This document shows positions 23,401 through 36,049 of a stretch of DNA of 64,000 nt, piece after piece. The stretch spans positions 36,260-100,259 of the forward strand of contig KV424037.1 of the NCBI GenBank assembly GCA_001632435.1, given 5' to 3'. Within the stretch, counting starts at the first letter, position 1. Each line of letters begins with the position of its first letter. A model generated the notes under the pieces. It had not been told where the DNA came from, did not search any database, and saw only the letters and a list, made by a program, of their open reading frames with translations. The position numbers and the translations under genes were made by a program. This stretch comes from Calocera cornea HHB12733. Taxonomy: Eukaryota > Basidiomycota > Dacrymycetes > Dacrymycetales > Dacrymycetaceae.

Positions 23401-23890
23401 GGCCATGTCCCCGCCGCCTTCTGCGAAACACCATCATCACCAGCATCATCACTCCCATATCCAGCAGCAGCAGCAGCACAAACAATCCCGCGCCGCGGAA
23501 TTGACGCCCCGACCAGCGCCCGTGCCCTCGGCGCACTCCGAACCGGGGAGGAGCAAGCCCCAGCCCGCCCCAGCAGCGGTGCGCGCCGACTCGGGAGGGC
23601 GGAACAAGCCCCAGCCGCGCCTGCCCCTCCCGCCCGTTTCCTCCGACCTGCCCCACCCGCACTCCCACTCCCACGTCCAATCGCAAGAGGCGACAGAGGA
23701 GTTCTCCTCCCCTGAGGAACTGACGGGGAGCATGGAGTTTGACACGCCTGTCCCGGCGAGGCGGGGGAGTAGGGGGAGTGGGGCGTCCGCGTCGGCCGGG
23801 GGCCATACGCACGGGCGCGAGGCGAGGGAGGAGAGGCCGGTGCAGCGGTCGAGGGCGAGCAGCCAGTGGGAGAAGATCGAGGTCAGCTGA
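20449..23890 (+). CDS. ATG4: Autophagy cysteine protease ATG4
   Basis: Exons 20449-22070, 22119-22472 and 22522-23890 (introns 48 and 49 nt) give 1114 aa. ATG4 cleaves the C-terminus of ATG8 to expose the glycine for lipidation and later delipidates it. Catalytic Cys445 is in [12 protein letters not shown]; Asp663 and His665 are in [13 protein letters not shown]; the regulatory [14 protein letters not shown] stretch precedes them. The catalytic core spans about residues 260-760. It is flanked by a roughly 250-residue Ser/Pro-rich N-terminus and a roughly 370-residue disordered C-terminus with a His/Gln-rich patch (about residues 965-985), far larger than the 400-500 aa yeast and animal proteins. 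The ATG at 20449 is preferred over an upstream non-ATG extension of the same frame. A CT microsatellite (24171-24197) lies in the 3' flank. Confidence 0.95.
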
Positions 23891-24738
23891 GCGGGCCGCC
23901 GTCGTTCCCCAGTCCCGCGCCATGGACGCGCTGTGGAAGCACTGTCGTCGTGGAACGACTGGGGAGGGGAGCAGGACAGGACAATGCGCTCGCAGCACCC
24001 CCGGGCGTCTTCGGTGAGAGTCGAGACTGAACACTCTGGCAAAGTAGGTCGCGCGTCGCCTCCGGCGAGAGGCAGGCGCACCACCTTGCTACGCGGCAAC
24101 CTGTACATAAGTATACCCCTCATCCTGCGATTCTTTCTTGCCTGCTCTGCTCTGCACCCTTTCATCCGTGTTCTCTCTCTCTGTCTCTCTCTCTCTCAAG
24201 TTGCACAAGAATTAGTCCGAGTCGTTTGTTGAATGTAGAACTAGCTGTGCCTGACTACCGGCGGCCTTATTTCTTCTCCTAGTTCCTGTTCTTTGAGTCG
24301 TCGAGTGTTTTAGTCTTTGTACCCCCCTGAGCACGATGATATATATACCCATGTTTGTGCGGAATGAGCGGTGCATCCCTAAGATGGGGAAATGAACACG
24401 CCATACTCGGCACTATGTCTGTAATGTGACTGCGCTGGACGCGTCTCCCCATCCAGGTTGCAAGTTGCCGGCAAGCTCCGTACACGCCACCCCCGCCCCG
24501 CACGCCACTCGCTCCCGGCCCTCCAGCGCCACCCGGTACAGTACGCAACGTGCCCAGCGTCCCCAGCGTGCAAGCTGGCCCAAACATTCCCCACTTCACT
24601 CCAGCACCCTCTCCAGCAGCAACAGTGCCTGGCCATCATATCATATCATATCAGCTTATTTCGGCTTGTCGCAGCTTATCTCGTCTTGTCTTGATCTGGA
24701 CTGCTCTTCATTTGACTTGATTTGAGGGAAGGAGCAGG
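23891..24738. other. Intergenic between ATG4 and OSBP
   Basis: ATG4 3' UTR with a (CT)n run at 24171-24197, then the OSBP promoter with (CATAT)n near 24640-24655. No coding signal. Confidence 0.5.
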
Positions 24739-27700
24739 ATGGCCAGCCAGGGCGCGAGGCAGCGCACGCCCTCGAGTGCTACGATCGGCACTGTGGGACG
24801 GATGGACTCGAGTGCGTCTCTTCTCCGCCCCTCTCCGCTCCGCTTCCACCCTCTCTGCTCGTGCATCGCTGACCACGGCATTGCAGAAGACGCAACCGAC
24901 GCGCTGTGGAACCTCAGCCTCCTCGCCGCGTTACGGAACGGTGCGCCCCCCCTCCCCTCATTCTTAGAGCAAGCCTGATGCGGATGCTCTGGCACGCTAG
25001 GCGACCCCTCAAAACTGACAGCCTACCTGAGCGATCTCACCAAGCTCGCCACCCTCACCCGGCGCGCCTCTGCCTCCCATTCCCCCGCCACCGCCATAGC
25101 AGCCGGGTCAAGCAGCGGCAGCGGCAGCCGCCCGCCCACCGCCTCTGCCTCGCAGAACGGGTCCACGAGCTCCCTGGCGGGGAGGAGCAGGCTGAGCGTC
25201 GAGGGCGAGAAGCCGGCTGTGGTGCCCGCGAGCGCGCAGGAGCGGGCCGCGTACATCCTGCACACGGCTGTGCGGGTCGCTTCTTGTACGTCTTCCCCTC
25301 GCCCGAGTGCGGTAATTGCCGACTACTGACGAACATGCGCTGTGTGATGTGTGACGTGCAGGCCAGACAATCTCCCTCCTCCTCTCGCACAAGCAGATCT
25401 CACCCAACGCATTCCACCCCGCTCCCCCCTCCGTGCACCGCACGACCCCGCTGCACCTCGCCGCCCAGCTCGGGAGGGAGGACGTAGTGCGCCTCCTACT
25501 TGAGCAGCCCGAGGTGGATGACACGCTCCGGGACGGCCACGGGCGGACCGTCGCGGAGGTCGCGGCGAATCCGAGGATCGTCAAGCTGCTACAGGGTACG
25601 TCTGTGGCCCGCCGATCTGGGATCCGAGCACTACCGAGCGGGCTGATGCTGATGCTGACGGGACAGAATCCGTTGCGGAGCTGAACGAGAGCTACCTATC
25701 GCTCGTACGCGAGTACCTCCGCGAGCCCGCTAACAGCCCCCCGCCGGCGGCGCTGCTGGAGCTGCTCAAGTCCCCCCGGTCGCACCAGCTGGATCTGACC
25801 GCGCCTATCTCGTGCGCCCTTCCCTCATAGCACGATGCGCAGCGTATACTGACTTGCCGTTGTCCTGCCACCAGAGGCACGACAGTCCTGCACGAGGCGG
25901 CGCGGCGCTCCCACCTGCCCGTGATCGAGCTCGCCGTCCAGCGCGGCGCCGACATCTTCGTGCGCGACGCGCGCGGGCGCGCCGTCGTCGACGTCGTGCT
26001 CGGCTCGGGGAAGGACAAGGAGGGCGTACGCGCCGTGCTCCGGCAGTACGCGAACCAGGATCTGACGCTTGTTGATGCGGGGGGCGTGGGCCGGCCGCCC
26101 GATTTGAAGGGGTATTTGGTGAGCGTGCTTGCTACTGGGCTGCGATGAGGGGTGGGGACTGATAATCGGGCAGAGCAAGTACGCCAATGTCGCAAAGGGG
26201 TACTCGACGCGGTATTTCGTGCTGCAGGACGGGACGCTGTCATGTGCGTGGCTAACACAACCGCACGATGCACCACACTAACAACCCGACAGACTACCGC
26301 AACCAGTCCGACTACCCGCACTCCTGCCGCGGCGCCATCCACACCTCAATGATAAGCGTCAAGACGTCCTCCTCAGACAAGCTGCGCATCGAGCTCATCC
26401 TGCACCCGCCCTCGACCTCGGGCCTGCCGGGCACCCTCAAGCCCAGCACCGCCGCGCCCGCGTCCGTCCAGCGCTGGTTCCTCCGCGGGGAGCACGTGGG
26501 CGAGGTCGGCCGCTGGGCACAGGCCCTCATCAGGAACTGCGAGTACTACGGGGGGAAGGCGGGCCCTGCGCCTGGAGAGGGGGCGAAAGCGGGCGCGGGC
26601 AAGGGAGCGGACGAGGCGGGCGGCCCCTTCCTCCGCAAGGGGTACACGAGGTCGCTCAGTATCTCGGGGTTGAGCAGGCGCAAGGGCTCGGAAAGCCATG
26701 TCCATAGCGGGACACCCTCCCGCTCCGGCTCCGCCTCAGGGAGCACTACCCTCCTGCCTGCTACTGCTACTGCCACTGCCGGGGCGGACGTGCGCCGGAC
26801 GGGCAGCGGGACGAGCATCAGCGTTTCTGGCGTGCCGACACAGCTGCTGGCGGGGAGCGAGAGCAGCGATGCGGAGCTTGAGGACGATGGCGACGGAGAG
26901 AAAGGGCCGCCCTTCGCCGACTGGGAGATGGGCGCCGAGGGCGTCAAAGCGCAGGTCGAGGCGATGCGCAGCGCCGTGACGGCGCTCGCCCTGCCCTCCT
27001 CCGGCCCGCTGCTCGAGTCCCTCGGGACGCTGCACGCGCTCTCCGCGGCCTGGCGCGCGCAGCAGAAGGCGCGCGAGCGGTGGTACGAGAGCGAGCTGGA
27101 GAAGGAGCGCCAGGCGCGCAAGCTCTGGGAGGAGAGCCTTGCTGGCGTCGTCGGCGAGAGCGAGCGCATGGAGGAGGAGCTCAAGGTTGCCGGCCGCAGG
27201 CTCAGGAGCATGCGCAACCTCCGCGCGAGCATCGTCGACACGGCCAATACGGACGAGGAGCCCCGCACGCCCGCGGTCGTCGCGAGCCCCACGGAGCTCG
27301 AGCACCAGGAGAAGGAGCTCCCCGCCCCGCCGCTCAGTATCGACCTCCCCCCCGCGGTTGTTGCGGCCGTGCTGTCAGGCGCACCGAAGACGGCTACGAC
27401 GGACGAAGACGACGAGGACGACGAGTTCTTTGACGCGATCGACTCTGGCCTTCTGCCCCTCACGCTCCCCTCGCCCCTCGCCCAGCCCGCCCAGGCCCCC
27501 TCGTCAGTGCATCACGACCTGCTCGACGCGGCCGTGTACGCGGGGTACGCGCACCCGCGCACGCGCCTGCCCATCGAGGACGATCAGCGGCCGCCGGTCA
27601 GCCTCTGGGCGGTGCTCAAGAACAGCATCGGCAAGGACCTGACCAAGATCAGCTTTCCCGTCTTCTTCAACGAGCCCACGAGCATGCTCCAGCGCATGGC

Positions 27701-29120
27701 GGAGGACATGGAGTTCTCAGAGTGCTGTGTGTGCAACCTTCCCACTGCTTCACGTGGTGACTAATCTCGGGTGATCCAGTGGATGCCGCGGTGCGCGAAA
27801 ACGATCCCCTGAAGCGGATCGCCTTCGTCGCCGCGTTCGCAATGTCGAATTACTCCAGCACAATAGGCAGGATCGCAAAGCCATTCAACCCGATGCTCGT
27901 GCGCTGCACCGCTTCTCCTCTCCGATCAGAAGCTGATCCCTGGCTTCCAGAGCGAGACGTTTGAATACGCCCGGTTCGATAAGCAGTACCGCTACTTTTC
28001 CGAGCAGGTGTCGCATCATCCTCCGATCTCGGCCTGCTATTGCGAGAACCCGAATTGGCTATACTATGGCGAAGTCGATGCGAAAAATAGGTTCATGTGC
28101 GTAACCTCCTGACAAAAGGTCGGCGTTTCCCCCGAGACTGAATGCGTTGCTAGGGGCAAGTCATTCGAGATTCGTCCAACCGGTGCAGCGTTTGTGGAGC
28201 TCAAGCTGTCACCGGATATGGTGGAGAATCCAGCCCTCTACCCAGAGGAAACCGTTGATGGCGAGAAGAGGCTCGTGGAAAAGTACACATATAAGAAGGT
28301 CAGTGCTAGGAAACATCTGAATGCATTTGATTCATCTCGTAAGCAGGTCATAACAAATGTCTCTGGATTCATCTTGGGCAATCCCACGATTGACGTGCGC
28401 CCTGTTCTCTTTTTTCCTGCGGCTAGCTGATGATGAGAGTAGCACTACGGCGAAATGCGTGTAACCAACCAGTCAACAGGCGACACCTGCGTTTTGAACT
28501 TCAAGCCGCGGGGATGGCGTGGAAAAGACGCGTACGAGATCAAGGGTGCAGTCTACGACGCACACGGTCAGATGGAGTGGGAGATCGCAGGCCGATGGAG
28601 CAATCAGCTCGTCATGCGTCATGCGGATTCGAATATGGAATTGGGCCCAGACGTCAGCGTGCACGGCCCGACCTCGCCGTCATCCCAAACCACACCTGAA
28701 TATCTTCTCCTGTGGCGCAATACACCCAAGCCGCCGGCACCATTCAATCTCACTCCCTTCGCGATCACCCTGAACGATCTTCCAAAGGATCCTAATCTGC
28801 TGAAGAAGTGGTTGCCGATCACCGACTGCCGTCTTCGTCCAGATCAGCGGGCATTCGAGGAAGGCCGCTATGAGGAAGCAAACGGGCTCAAGTCTGCACA
28901 GGAAGATTATCAACGCGTTATTCGACGGGCCAGAGAGCGCGGCGAGCTCCCACCGCATCGCCCTCGATGGTTCACGGCCGAAATTGACGAGCAGACTGGA
29001 GATCGCGTCTGGCGACCAACAATGCGAGATGGAAAGGTGGAATATTGGGTGGAAAGAGAGGAGGCAGGTCTCGCCGGGCGCCCTATTGCCGACGTTGAGA
29101 AAATATTCATTGACGTCTGA
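24739..29120 (+). CDS. Oxysterol-binding protein (ankyrin-PH-FFAT-ORD), Osh1/2-like
   Basis: Thirteen exons: 24739-24811, 24887-24940, 25001-25285, 25362-25595, 25667-25811, 25875-26118, 26174-26243, 26293-27726, 27780-27898, 27951-28096, 28154-28298, 28347-28394, 28443-29120; 1224 aa. Order: ankyrin repeats (TTPLHLAAQLGREDVVRLLL near 162-205; TTVLHEAARRSHLPVIELA near 265); PH domain (about 341-450, GYLSKYANVAKGYSTRYFVL); a FFAT motif EFFDAID after an acidic DEDDEDD run near 745, which docks on VAP proteins of the ER; and the sterol/PI4P-binding ORD from about 816, with signature EQVSHHPPIS near 904. This is the architecture of long Osh proteins that exchange lipids at ER contact sites. Its stop lies 74 bp from the stop of the reductase on the other strand. 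Confidence 0.94.
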
Positions 29121-29194
29121 TTATTGCATTTTTGTTCGTGACTGTTTTATTGGAGATACTAATACATAATGACGAGCCGTGCTGCATTTCATGC

Positions 29195-30348
29195 CTACAA
29201 ACGCGCTTTGATCATGTCGGCCACAGATGCGGGATCGATGACCGCCTGCGGGTAAGGGAACCCTCCCACACCCGTCATCATAGGTGGAGAGTGGAGCTCG
29301 CCGCCGTCCACGACCTAAAATTGGGTCGTCAGCTGGCTGGTCCCAGGGTTGCTGATCACAAGTCACTCACAAACTTGTGCCCTGTGATCCACGCGCCAGC
29401 GTCGCTAAACAGGTAGCAGGCCATGCACGAGATATCGCTCTTCTGGCCCCAGCGGCCCAGCATCGCGTCGCCCATCTGGCTCGAGCCGTCCTGTTTCTTT
29501 GACAGCTTGTCCATGCCCACAGTGCCTAAAATGGCACCGGGGGCAACGATGTTGCTGCGCACGCCGAAGGGACCGAGCTCGACGGCGACCACCTGCGAGA
29601 GCGCATCCACCGCGGCTTTGGCGGCAGACGCGTGCGCCTGGAAGATCAGGCCTGGGAGAGTGTGAGCTTCAATCAGGATAGACCTGGGGACAATGCACAC
29701 CTCGATAATGGAGAGTAGCGGAGACGTGGATGTATGCGCCATGAGTGGCTTTCACGTACTCCATTGTCGCCTTGACCGTGTTGTAGGTGCCAAGCTGGCA
29801 AGATCTCAGATACCGTATCTTGTGCAGTCATTCGGGTAGGGCTCACAGTATCGATATCAATGACCGTTTTGAATGCGTTCTCAGACAGGCCGGAGATAGG
29901 CGCCAAGAAGTTGCCAGCGGCACCTAGACGCGATTAGCGCCCGCCTCTACGCTCAAGACGGTAAACGCCCATACCACAGATCACAAAGTCAATCTTCCCC
30001 TGAACCTTCACGCCCTTTTCAACAGCCTCTTTCAGCTGATCCGGACTGCGAACATCGGCCGCAAGTCCAATGCACTTCTGGCCAGTCTCGCGCGACAGCT
30101 CAGCGGCAGATGCCTCGATCTTCTCCTTCGTCCGCGATACGATGATGCCGTTCGCTCCCAGTTGCATCTTCAACGATATCAGCGTACGTAATTCGTGTGT
30201 GCATGATCATGCGTACCAATGCCTTGACCATCTCCATCACGATACCACTGCCGCCTCCTGTCGCGAAGACGACCTTGCCCTTGAACAAGCCAGGTTGAAA
30301 GATCTTGGTAGGATCAGGCACGGGAGGAGACAGGGCGATGCGAGACAT
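29195..30348 (-). CDS. SPS19: Peroxisomal 2,4-dienoyl-CoA reductase (SDR family)
   Basis: Six exons: 30348-30217, 30167-29975, 29923-29847, 29794-29701, 29651-29371 and 29314-29195; introns of 49, 51, 52, 49 and 56 nt; 298 aa. NADPH-dependent reduction of 2,4-dienoyl-CoA lets peroxisomal beta-oxidation handle unsaturated fatty acids. Seen: cofactor loop TGGGSGI (residues 31-37), CGAAGNFLAP, the substrate loop HVSATLHY (in place of the classical S-Y-K triad, as in DECR-type SDRs), QAHASAAKAAVDAL, and VVDGG near the end. The last three residues are ARL, a good type 1 peroxisomal targeting signal. Another SDR substrate cannot be excluded, but the ATLHY loop and PTS1 together favour this call. 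Confidence 0.9.
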
Positions 30349-33300
30349 CTTGATTGGTTTGGATAGGTCTCAAGTGGTCGACAGAGAGAGAAAAGATATG
30401 GTGATTGCAATTGCCAGCGCGTTTCTTTATGGAGGGATACCGAAGTACTGATGTAGAATCGAGCAGAGAGTGCGGGTCACCAACTCACCGGCTATTTGCC
30501 CCTCCGCCGGCTATGACACACGTGGTTATCATAGCAGCACAGCCACTGGCTTTGTTGTCTCGACGTTCCGCAGATTTGCTCTGTATCTCGTGCTCGGCGA
30601 GGGGATTAACATGGACGGCGACATCGGCTTTGGGAAACGTTCGCGTTCTTCGCCCTTCGTATGCGTCTGGGGTGATTCGCGGTATGATTTCTATCACGTG
30701 TTTGGAATTGGCCCAATTCCTGCTTCCACCGTATGTTACTCGCCTTATTTGGCTCCACCGGGGCTGTGCTTCTAGCGACTTTTCCTGCCGAAAGCGGCAC
30801 GCAGCCAGTCCGTCTGTGCACCTCCGATCTCCGCCTGGTATCACCGGGAGGGTCATCCACATCCTCGGCCGCCACAATACCCACACTTACGTTGTCGGTC
30901 CCGGGTCACAGTCCGCACTCTGCAAGCGCGGGAGACGCCTCCGTGATGACATAGAATTCCGGCTGACGTTGTTCGCCACGCCGATGCCTTCCCAAGACCG
31001 CAGCGCGCTCCTCGGCGAGCTAGGCGGCACGCTGCTCTCGCTTTGAAACAGCGGCGCGGGTGCCATCAGTTGGAGTTCCTGGAGGCGATGCGCCGTCTTC
31101 ATTGAGACTCGTACCAGCGGAAGCTAATGATCGGGTGGAGTGCGGGGACTAGCAATGGAGACAGGTCAAGTCGCACTGTCCCCAGCGGAGACCGAGCCAT
31201 GGCCGTTTCCTGACCATTCCCTGTCCGACCCTGTGCTTTGGCAGGATGGGAAATTTCTTCTCATGGTTGTGGGATGGCAACTCCGACAGTCGACCTCCAC
31301 GCCCTCCCGCGGCGGAGCGCTCGTCGTTCGTGCTCCAGGGGTTCTCCCACATGCAGTCTTACATGCCCAATACTGTACAGGAGCACCCTGATGCTCCAAA
31401 GATCGGATCCGCCCCTGTGCTACTGAAGCGGATAATGTATTCTGCCTGCTTCTCTCTCTGGCAAATAACTTAGTGGCGCCCCAGAAAGGGAGTCTCCTCC
31501 ATCGCGAAGGCAGTTGATGCTTGTGATGTGCAATTAAGAAGGCATTCTCGTTTGAGAATGATGAACCACCAACCACCGAGCCTCCTAAGATGGTGGAGAC
31601 ACGGGTTGGCAGCATTCCTAAATTCTCAGCAAAGTAGACTTGGGGGGTTCCGGACAGTTTACTTACCCAACGCATCTGACATTCAGTTTCCTTATTTTGT
31701 GTGAAGTACATGTGCTCTTCTCGACCAAGCGGTGCGTACTTGTTGCACAAGCTGGATATCGACCACCATTGAGCACTTCTTGTACGAGAGAAATCCATCA
31801 AATAAGCAACTCAGAGGCGTGTGGTTCTATGCGCGATGACAGACGTCTTGAATCGACTCGAATCATTTACATGTCCGAGCCCTGCCTTTCGTCGGAAGGC
31901 TCTGCTCAAGTCAGTATAACAAGTCTGTCAGGCCCCAATGAGCGGTATGGCGCTCTTGCGATATTGGGAGGCACTTTGACACCTCGACGTTAAGACTGTT
32001 CTGTTCCGTACCCCGCAGCTCAAACGGGAAAATTACTATGCGATTGCGTGCCAAAGTATTGAAAGATGGATTCGCAGGGCTTCCTCATGGTTGGAAACGA
32101 ATCGACTAGGCGTTATCTCTCCTGTTGACCAAGAAGACGAACTTGTAATGTTCCTTGCACAGCACCGGCTGGGAAGTAAGATCCATACTGCTCAAGCGAC
32201 CAGTTCTTTTCACCCCGGATATCTACAAGTCACATAGGCGTCCATGTCACCCTTTCACTTCACTCAAGAACCGCCCTAGGACGAACAGCTTCATGACGGT
32301 GGGTGGGGGATGCGCTAGCGGACAGAAGATTTAGTGAGCGTAACACGAGGAAGAACTGGGATTGTTCTCTTGCGACAATATGTTGCCGTTTAGCTCATTG
32401 GCCACGCTAGCACTTACTACCCACCGTGACAAGGTCTCCATCGCATTATACTGCTGACAGGTCTCGGGCTTGAATTGGTCAAAATACGTACGTGCTCGTC
32501 ACTCGTTGTTCACACTCATTGTGAAACTGCCCGATGTTTCGTGGGCAACGTTGTTTGCATCTCGACTGGCGGAAGCTACTCGCTTGGCATTAATGTCTCA
32601 AAACAATAAGTTGAACAAAGACCATTCGGTTGGCAGGATGAACGGGATCGAAATGCAGATCAGGAAACGGTAAGTTAATACCCATAAAACCCCGTAACGC
32701 GCGCTGTGACCGAGATGTCTTTGGGGATCGCAAAGCTTGTTTCCTCTGGGACTTCTCCACATTGTCTGAGGAGGTGCGGAATCCACCCGGTTTCTCACCG
32801 GCTCAGAATTGTGCTGTCAGACGATGGCAGCGACCCTTTCTACCGATGATTCTCCTTCGCTCTGCGTCATCTTTCGCTGGCTTCAGTGTGTACCTTCTAG
32901 CCTTAGCGTCTGAGACACGAGAGACGTCTGAAGCAACGGGAAGTCTATCGATGGAAATCTTATCATCCGGCACGCTTTTCAGAAAGGCGGCATCGGCGAG
33001 CAGTCAACCAAAAAAGTACTCTGGCTGGGTTGACATGTCAAGCCCGCTGTGCTCTTCGTCGTCTTGGGAGCATCGGAAAATTGCATATTGCATCACTGGA
33101 CCCTCATAGGTCTACATGCCCCGTAAGTGCGAATCACGCTAGCGAGGCTTCTGACGTCACGATTACTCGGTCAAGGAGAGACACTGCATGCGGAAAGACC
33201 GATGGAGAAAGCGCCGTGGGGGGAACCAAGGGTCGTACCGAGGTGTGCGCTGAGGGCGGCGCGAGGCCTCCACCTACGACTGGAGCTTAATGACGCTTGC

Positions 33301-36049
33301 ACCGACGTGCCATCGCACCGCCCTTGCTCCCGCTCCCACTGTGGCCGCCTGTCAAGGAGGTACCCCTGGCCTTTGGAGCATGACCGAAAACCGACCGAAA
33401 TAGCCCGGAGTGCAAAACACATACCGCTCAGAAGTTGCCGAACTCCTTTTCTCATTGATCCTTCCCTCCGAAAGCAAATCAAGTCTGCCGCGAAATTGTG
33501 ACGGTCTGACTGACCTGCTGTAGCGACCGGGAGTAAGCTCGAATTCCAGGGTTGATGGCTGAACCCTTCGTACGATCTTGGATCTGGACCAAGAAACCGT
33601 CGGCGAACGGAGGTTGCCCTCGGAGCTGAGAAACAGGGGAACTCGTGGTCCGTGTGCAGCATCTGCCCCGCTTTTCGATCGTCCTACCCCGATGTGGGAA
33701 GCTCGCATGCGGGTGACCCGGGTCGAGTTACCCAGAATCGTGATTCTGACGACAACAGCACGCACAGCATCGCCCAAAGAGGTCAGAATATCGCAGATGA
33801 GGTATGTCGGCGCGTGTCGTCGATAGTGGGGTGGCTCTCGGTGCGACGCGTCCCGGCGGTCCGCCACACCGACAGGGCCCCGTCGGCGTGATTGTGACCG
33901 TTTTGTCGGGCGTGTTTTTGCTTCCTTGGCTTCTTCCACCTGAAGTGTGCCCTGCCGCCGGCAGTAAGGGGCTTGATTATGAACAAACCCCGGCGCATGC
34001 CGATGGCGGACCCCGGGAGCCTCAAGCATACCAAATTTCAGGCCTTTCAGCTCAGCAGCTAGTTTTCGGGAAGCACAAGTGCGCTTCATGTGGACGGTTC
34101 ACTGCTTTTAAGTTCTGTTCAAAAACCTCGGTCGCCTGTGCGGCTTCGTTCCCGAGCCGCGGTGAAGCGATAACGGGCCGTTCAAGCCGCAGAGCGCGAG
34201 GGCCCGAAGCGACTTGTTGATGTAGTGTAATCTAGACCGGGAAGACGCGAATTCTCCAGCTTTTTAGGAGGCTGGCGGGAGCGTTCTTGGCGAGCAAGAC
34301 CCCGGGAAGCCATTTCCCTGAAATTGCTTCATCAGTCCGGACCCAAACGGGATGCCGATTATTTGTCAGCATGCCACCGAGCAGAGAGTTTAGGTTCGGT
34401 GGTCCCGATTGCAGTTCCAAACAAAGGATTTGGTGGAGGCTGCGGAGTCAGCATGGCTGACGCGAAACAGGGCGTGTTTCATTAGGGGGAGGGAAGCGGC
34501 GGATGACGCTGCGTGTGCTTGGTGGCATGCTCAGCGGAGTCGGTGGTTGCGCTCGAAGGGTAACCTTTGCCCGGGTGCAATTCTCGTTGCTTGCGGCATT
34601 TGTCTCCGCACCCTTGTGTTCGATCAGGCTTTGCGGGGCAGACTCAGCAGCGCAGCTAGCCCGGGCGGGCTTATGGCAGCCGCGTCGGCGCGCCCTCGGG
34701 CATCCTCCTCATCCTCTGTCAGCACACTCGGGCAACCCCAGTCCACGCGAATCACTGCGGGACTCGTGGGAAGCTCCAACCCAACATTCTGATTGGCTAT
34801 GCCGCCTTAAAAACACGCGATTTCGGCGGAATCCAACGAAGCCAACAGTCGTGATTGGGCGGAAAGAAGGCATTCGATATCGGGCGGGATGGACGGGGCG
34901 GCAGACGGGACGAAGGCTGACCAAGGGACCACGAACGCCGGCCTTGATGGAGGCTGCGTCGGGGCTCATTTCCCCCCCTCCATCCGTCAAGCACACTCCC
35001 AAGGCTGTGCGGCATCAAAAATTAATGGAAATCTCAGAGAGTCTGGGGGTCCGTCAAGGCTGTGACGAAGGCAGCCGGCGAAAAGGAAGGGGGAGGAGGA
35101 AACCGACAGGGTGCTGCGACGAAGACGAGATGTGGCGAGACGCCTGCGAGACTAAACGGGATTACCCCCTTCGCCCATCATGGCACTGGCATGGCACGGC
35201 AGTGGGACCATTTGTGTGGTGCTTCTTCTCCAGGGCACGTCCGAGACTGAGGCAACCAGGGAAGGGTGTGCCCGCGAACCGATTGCAACCTCGTCCGGCA
35301 CGCGCCAACCCGAGATGCGATGGAACACACCTCACACAGCTCGGAAACATGGGCAAATATGAACCATCCCATCCCCTTACCCTGCCTCGCTCACCGGTCT
35401 GAGCAAGCCCAAAAATAATAAAGGGTCGGGCTGCTCCATCCCCCACATCCCTTCGTCCTCTCGCCTGTCCCGCCCTCCTCAAGCCAGCCGACCAGTTAGG
35501 AATCGCTTCGCCTCCGCCCCATCCCCCGCCCCTTCTCCGACGGACCGGCCAATCATACCCTGCACTTTCCAGGTAACGCCGACCCTGTAGGGAGTCCGAA
35601 GTCTCATCCCCGCCCTCGGCCTGCTCAGTAATACTCGGAGCCCTTAAGCGACCGCCTCTCCCTGGACACTCCGATCCGCACCGTACATTTCCGTCTCATC
35701 AGCTGCTTCAGCCGCTTCGAACGGGTGCCAAAACCAACTAGGCGACTTTCGGACCGCCCCACGACCGCTTCACCCCACCGGTCCAGCAACACTGGATCCA
35801 TTCCAGGAATTCACGTCCTCTCCGGTTTCGCTTCTCGGTGGCCCGTACATCGGAACCCCCACCTCCCAACTCCACGAAGCCCTTGCAATCTCTCCAACTG
35901 CATTTAGCTTCAGTGTTCCGCAAAAGCCCAAACCCGCTTTCCCTCTCTCCTCCCTCCCTTCCCCCAACACCGACCGCCTTTCGCGCCCGACCTCCCTCCC
36001 CACCATCGGCGTTCGGATCCGCCCCTCGAATCCTCTTTTCCAGCATCGT
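30349..36049. other. 5.7-kb region without a supported gene
   Basis: Many open frames of 60-300 codons, none with a domain or a consistent splice pattern. The longest (34503-35402 plus; 33352-34089 minus) look like GC-composition artefacts. A minus-strand stretch near 31130-30950 reads like protein but has an in-frame TAG. A 75-codon frame at 31246 begins MGNFFSWLW, an N-myristoylation-like start, but nothing recognisable follows. 34480-35400 is rich in GGGCGG and ATTGG/CCAAT words. 35400-36049 is pyrimidine-rich and is probably the promoter and leader of the HMG-box gene. Large upstream regions are usual for developmental regulators. Confidence 0.45.

Noticed and set aside
31246..31473. MGNFFSWLW frame, considered as an ARF-type GTPase start
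   Set aside because: The first residues resemble a myristoylated ARF start, but no P-loop or GTPase motif follows in any frame.
34503..35402. 299-codon plus-strand open frame in the 5.7-kb gap
   Set aside because: No recognisable domain, overlapping minus-strand frames of similar quality, GC-driven; not supported as a gene.
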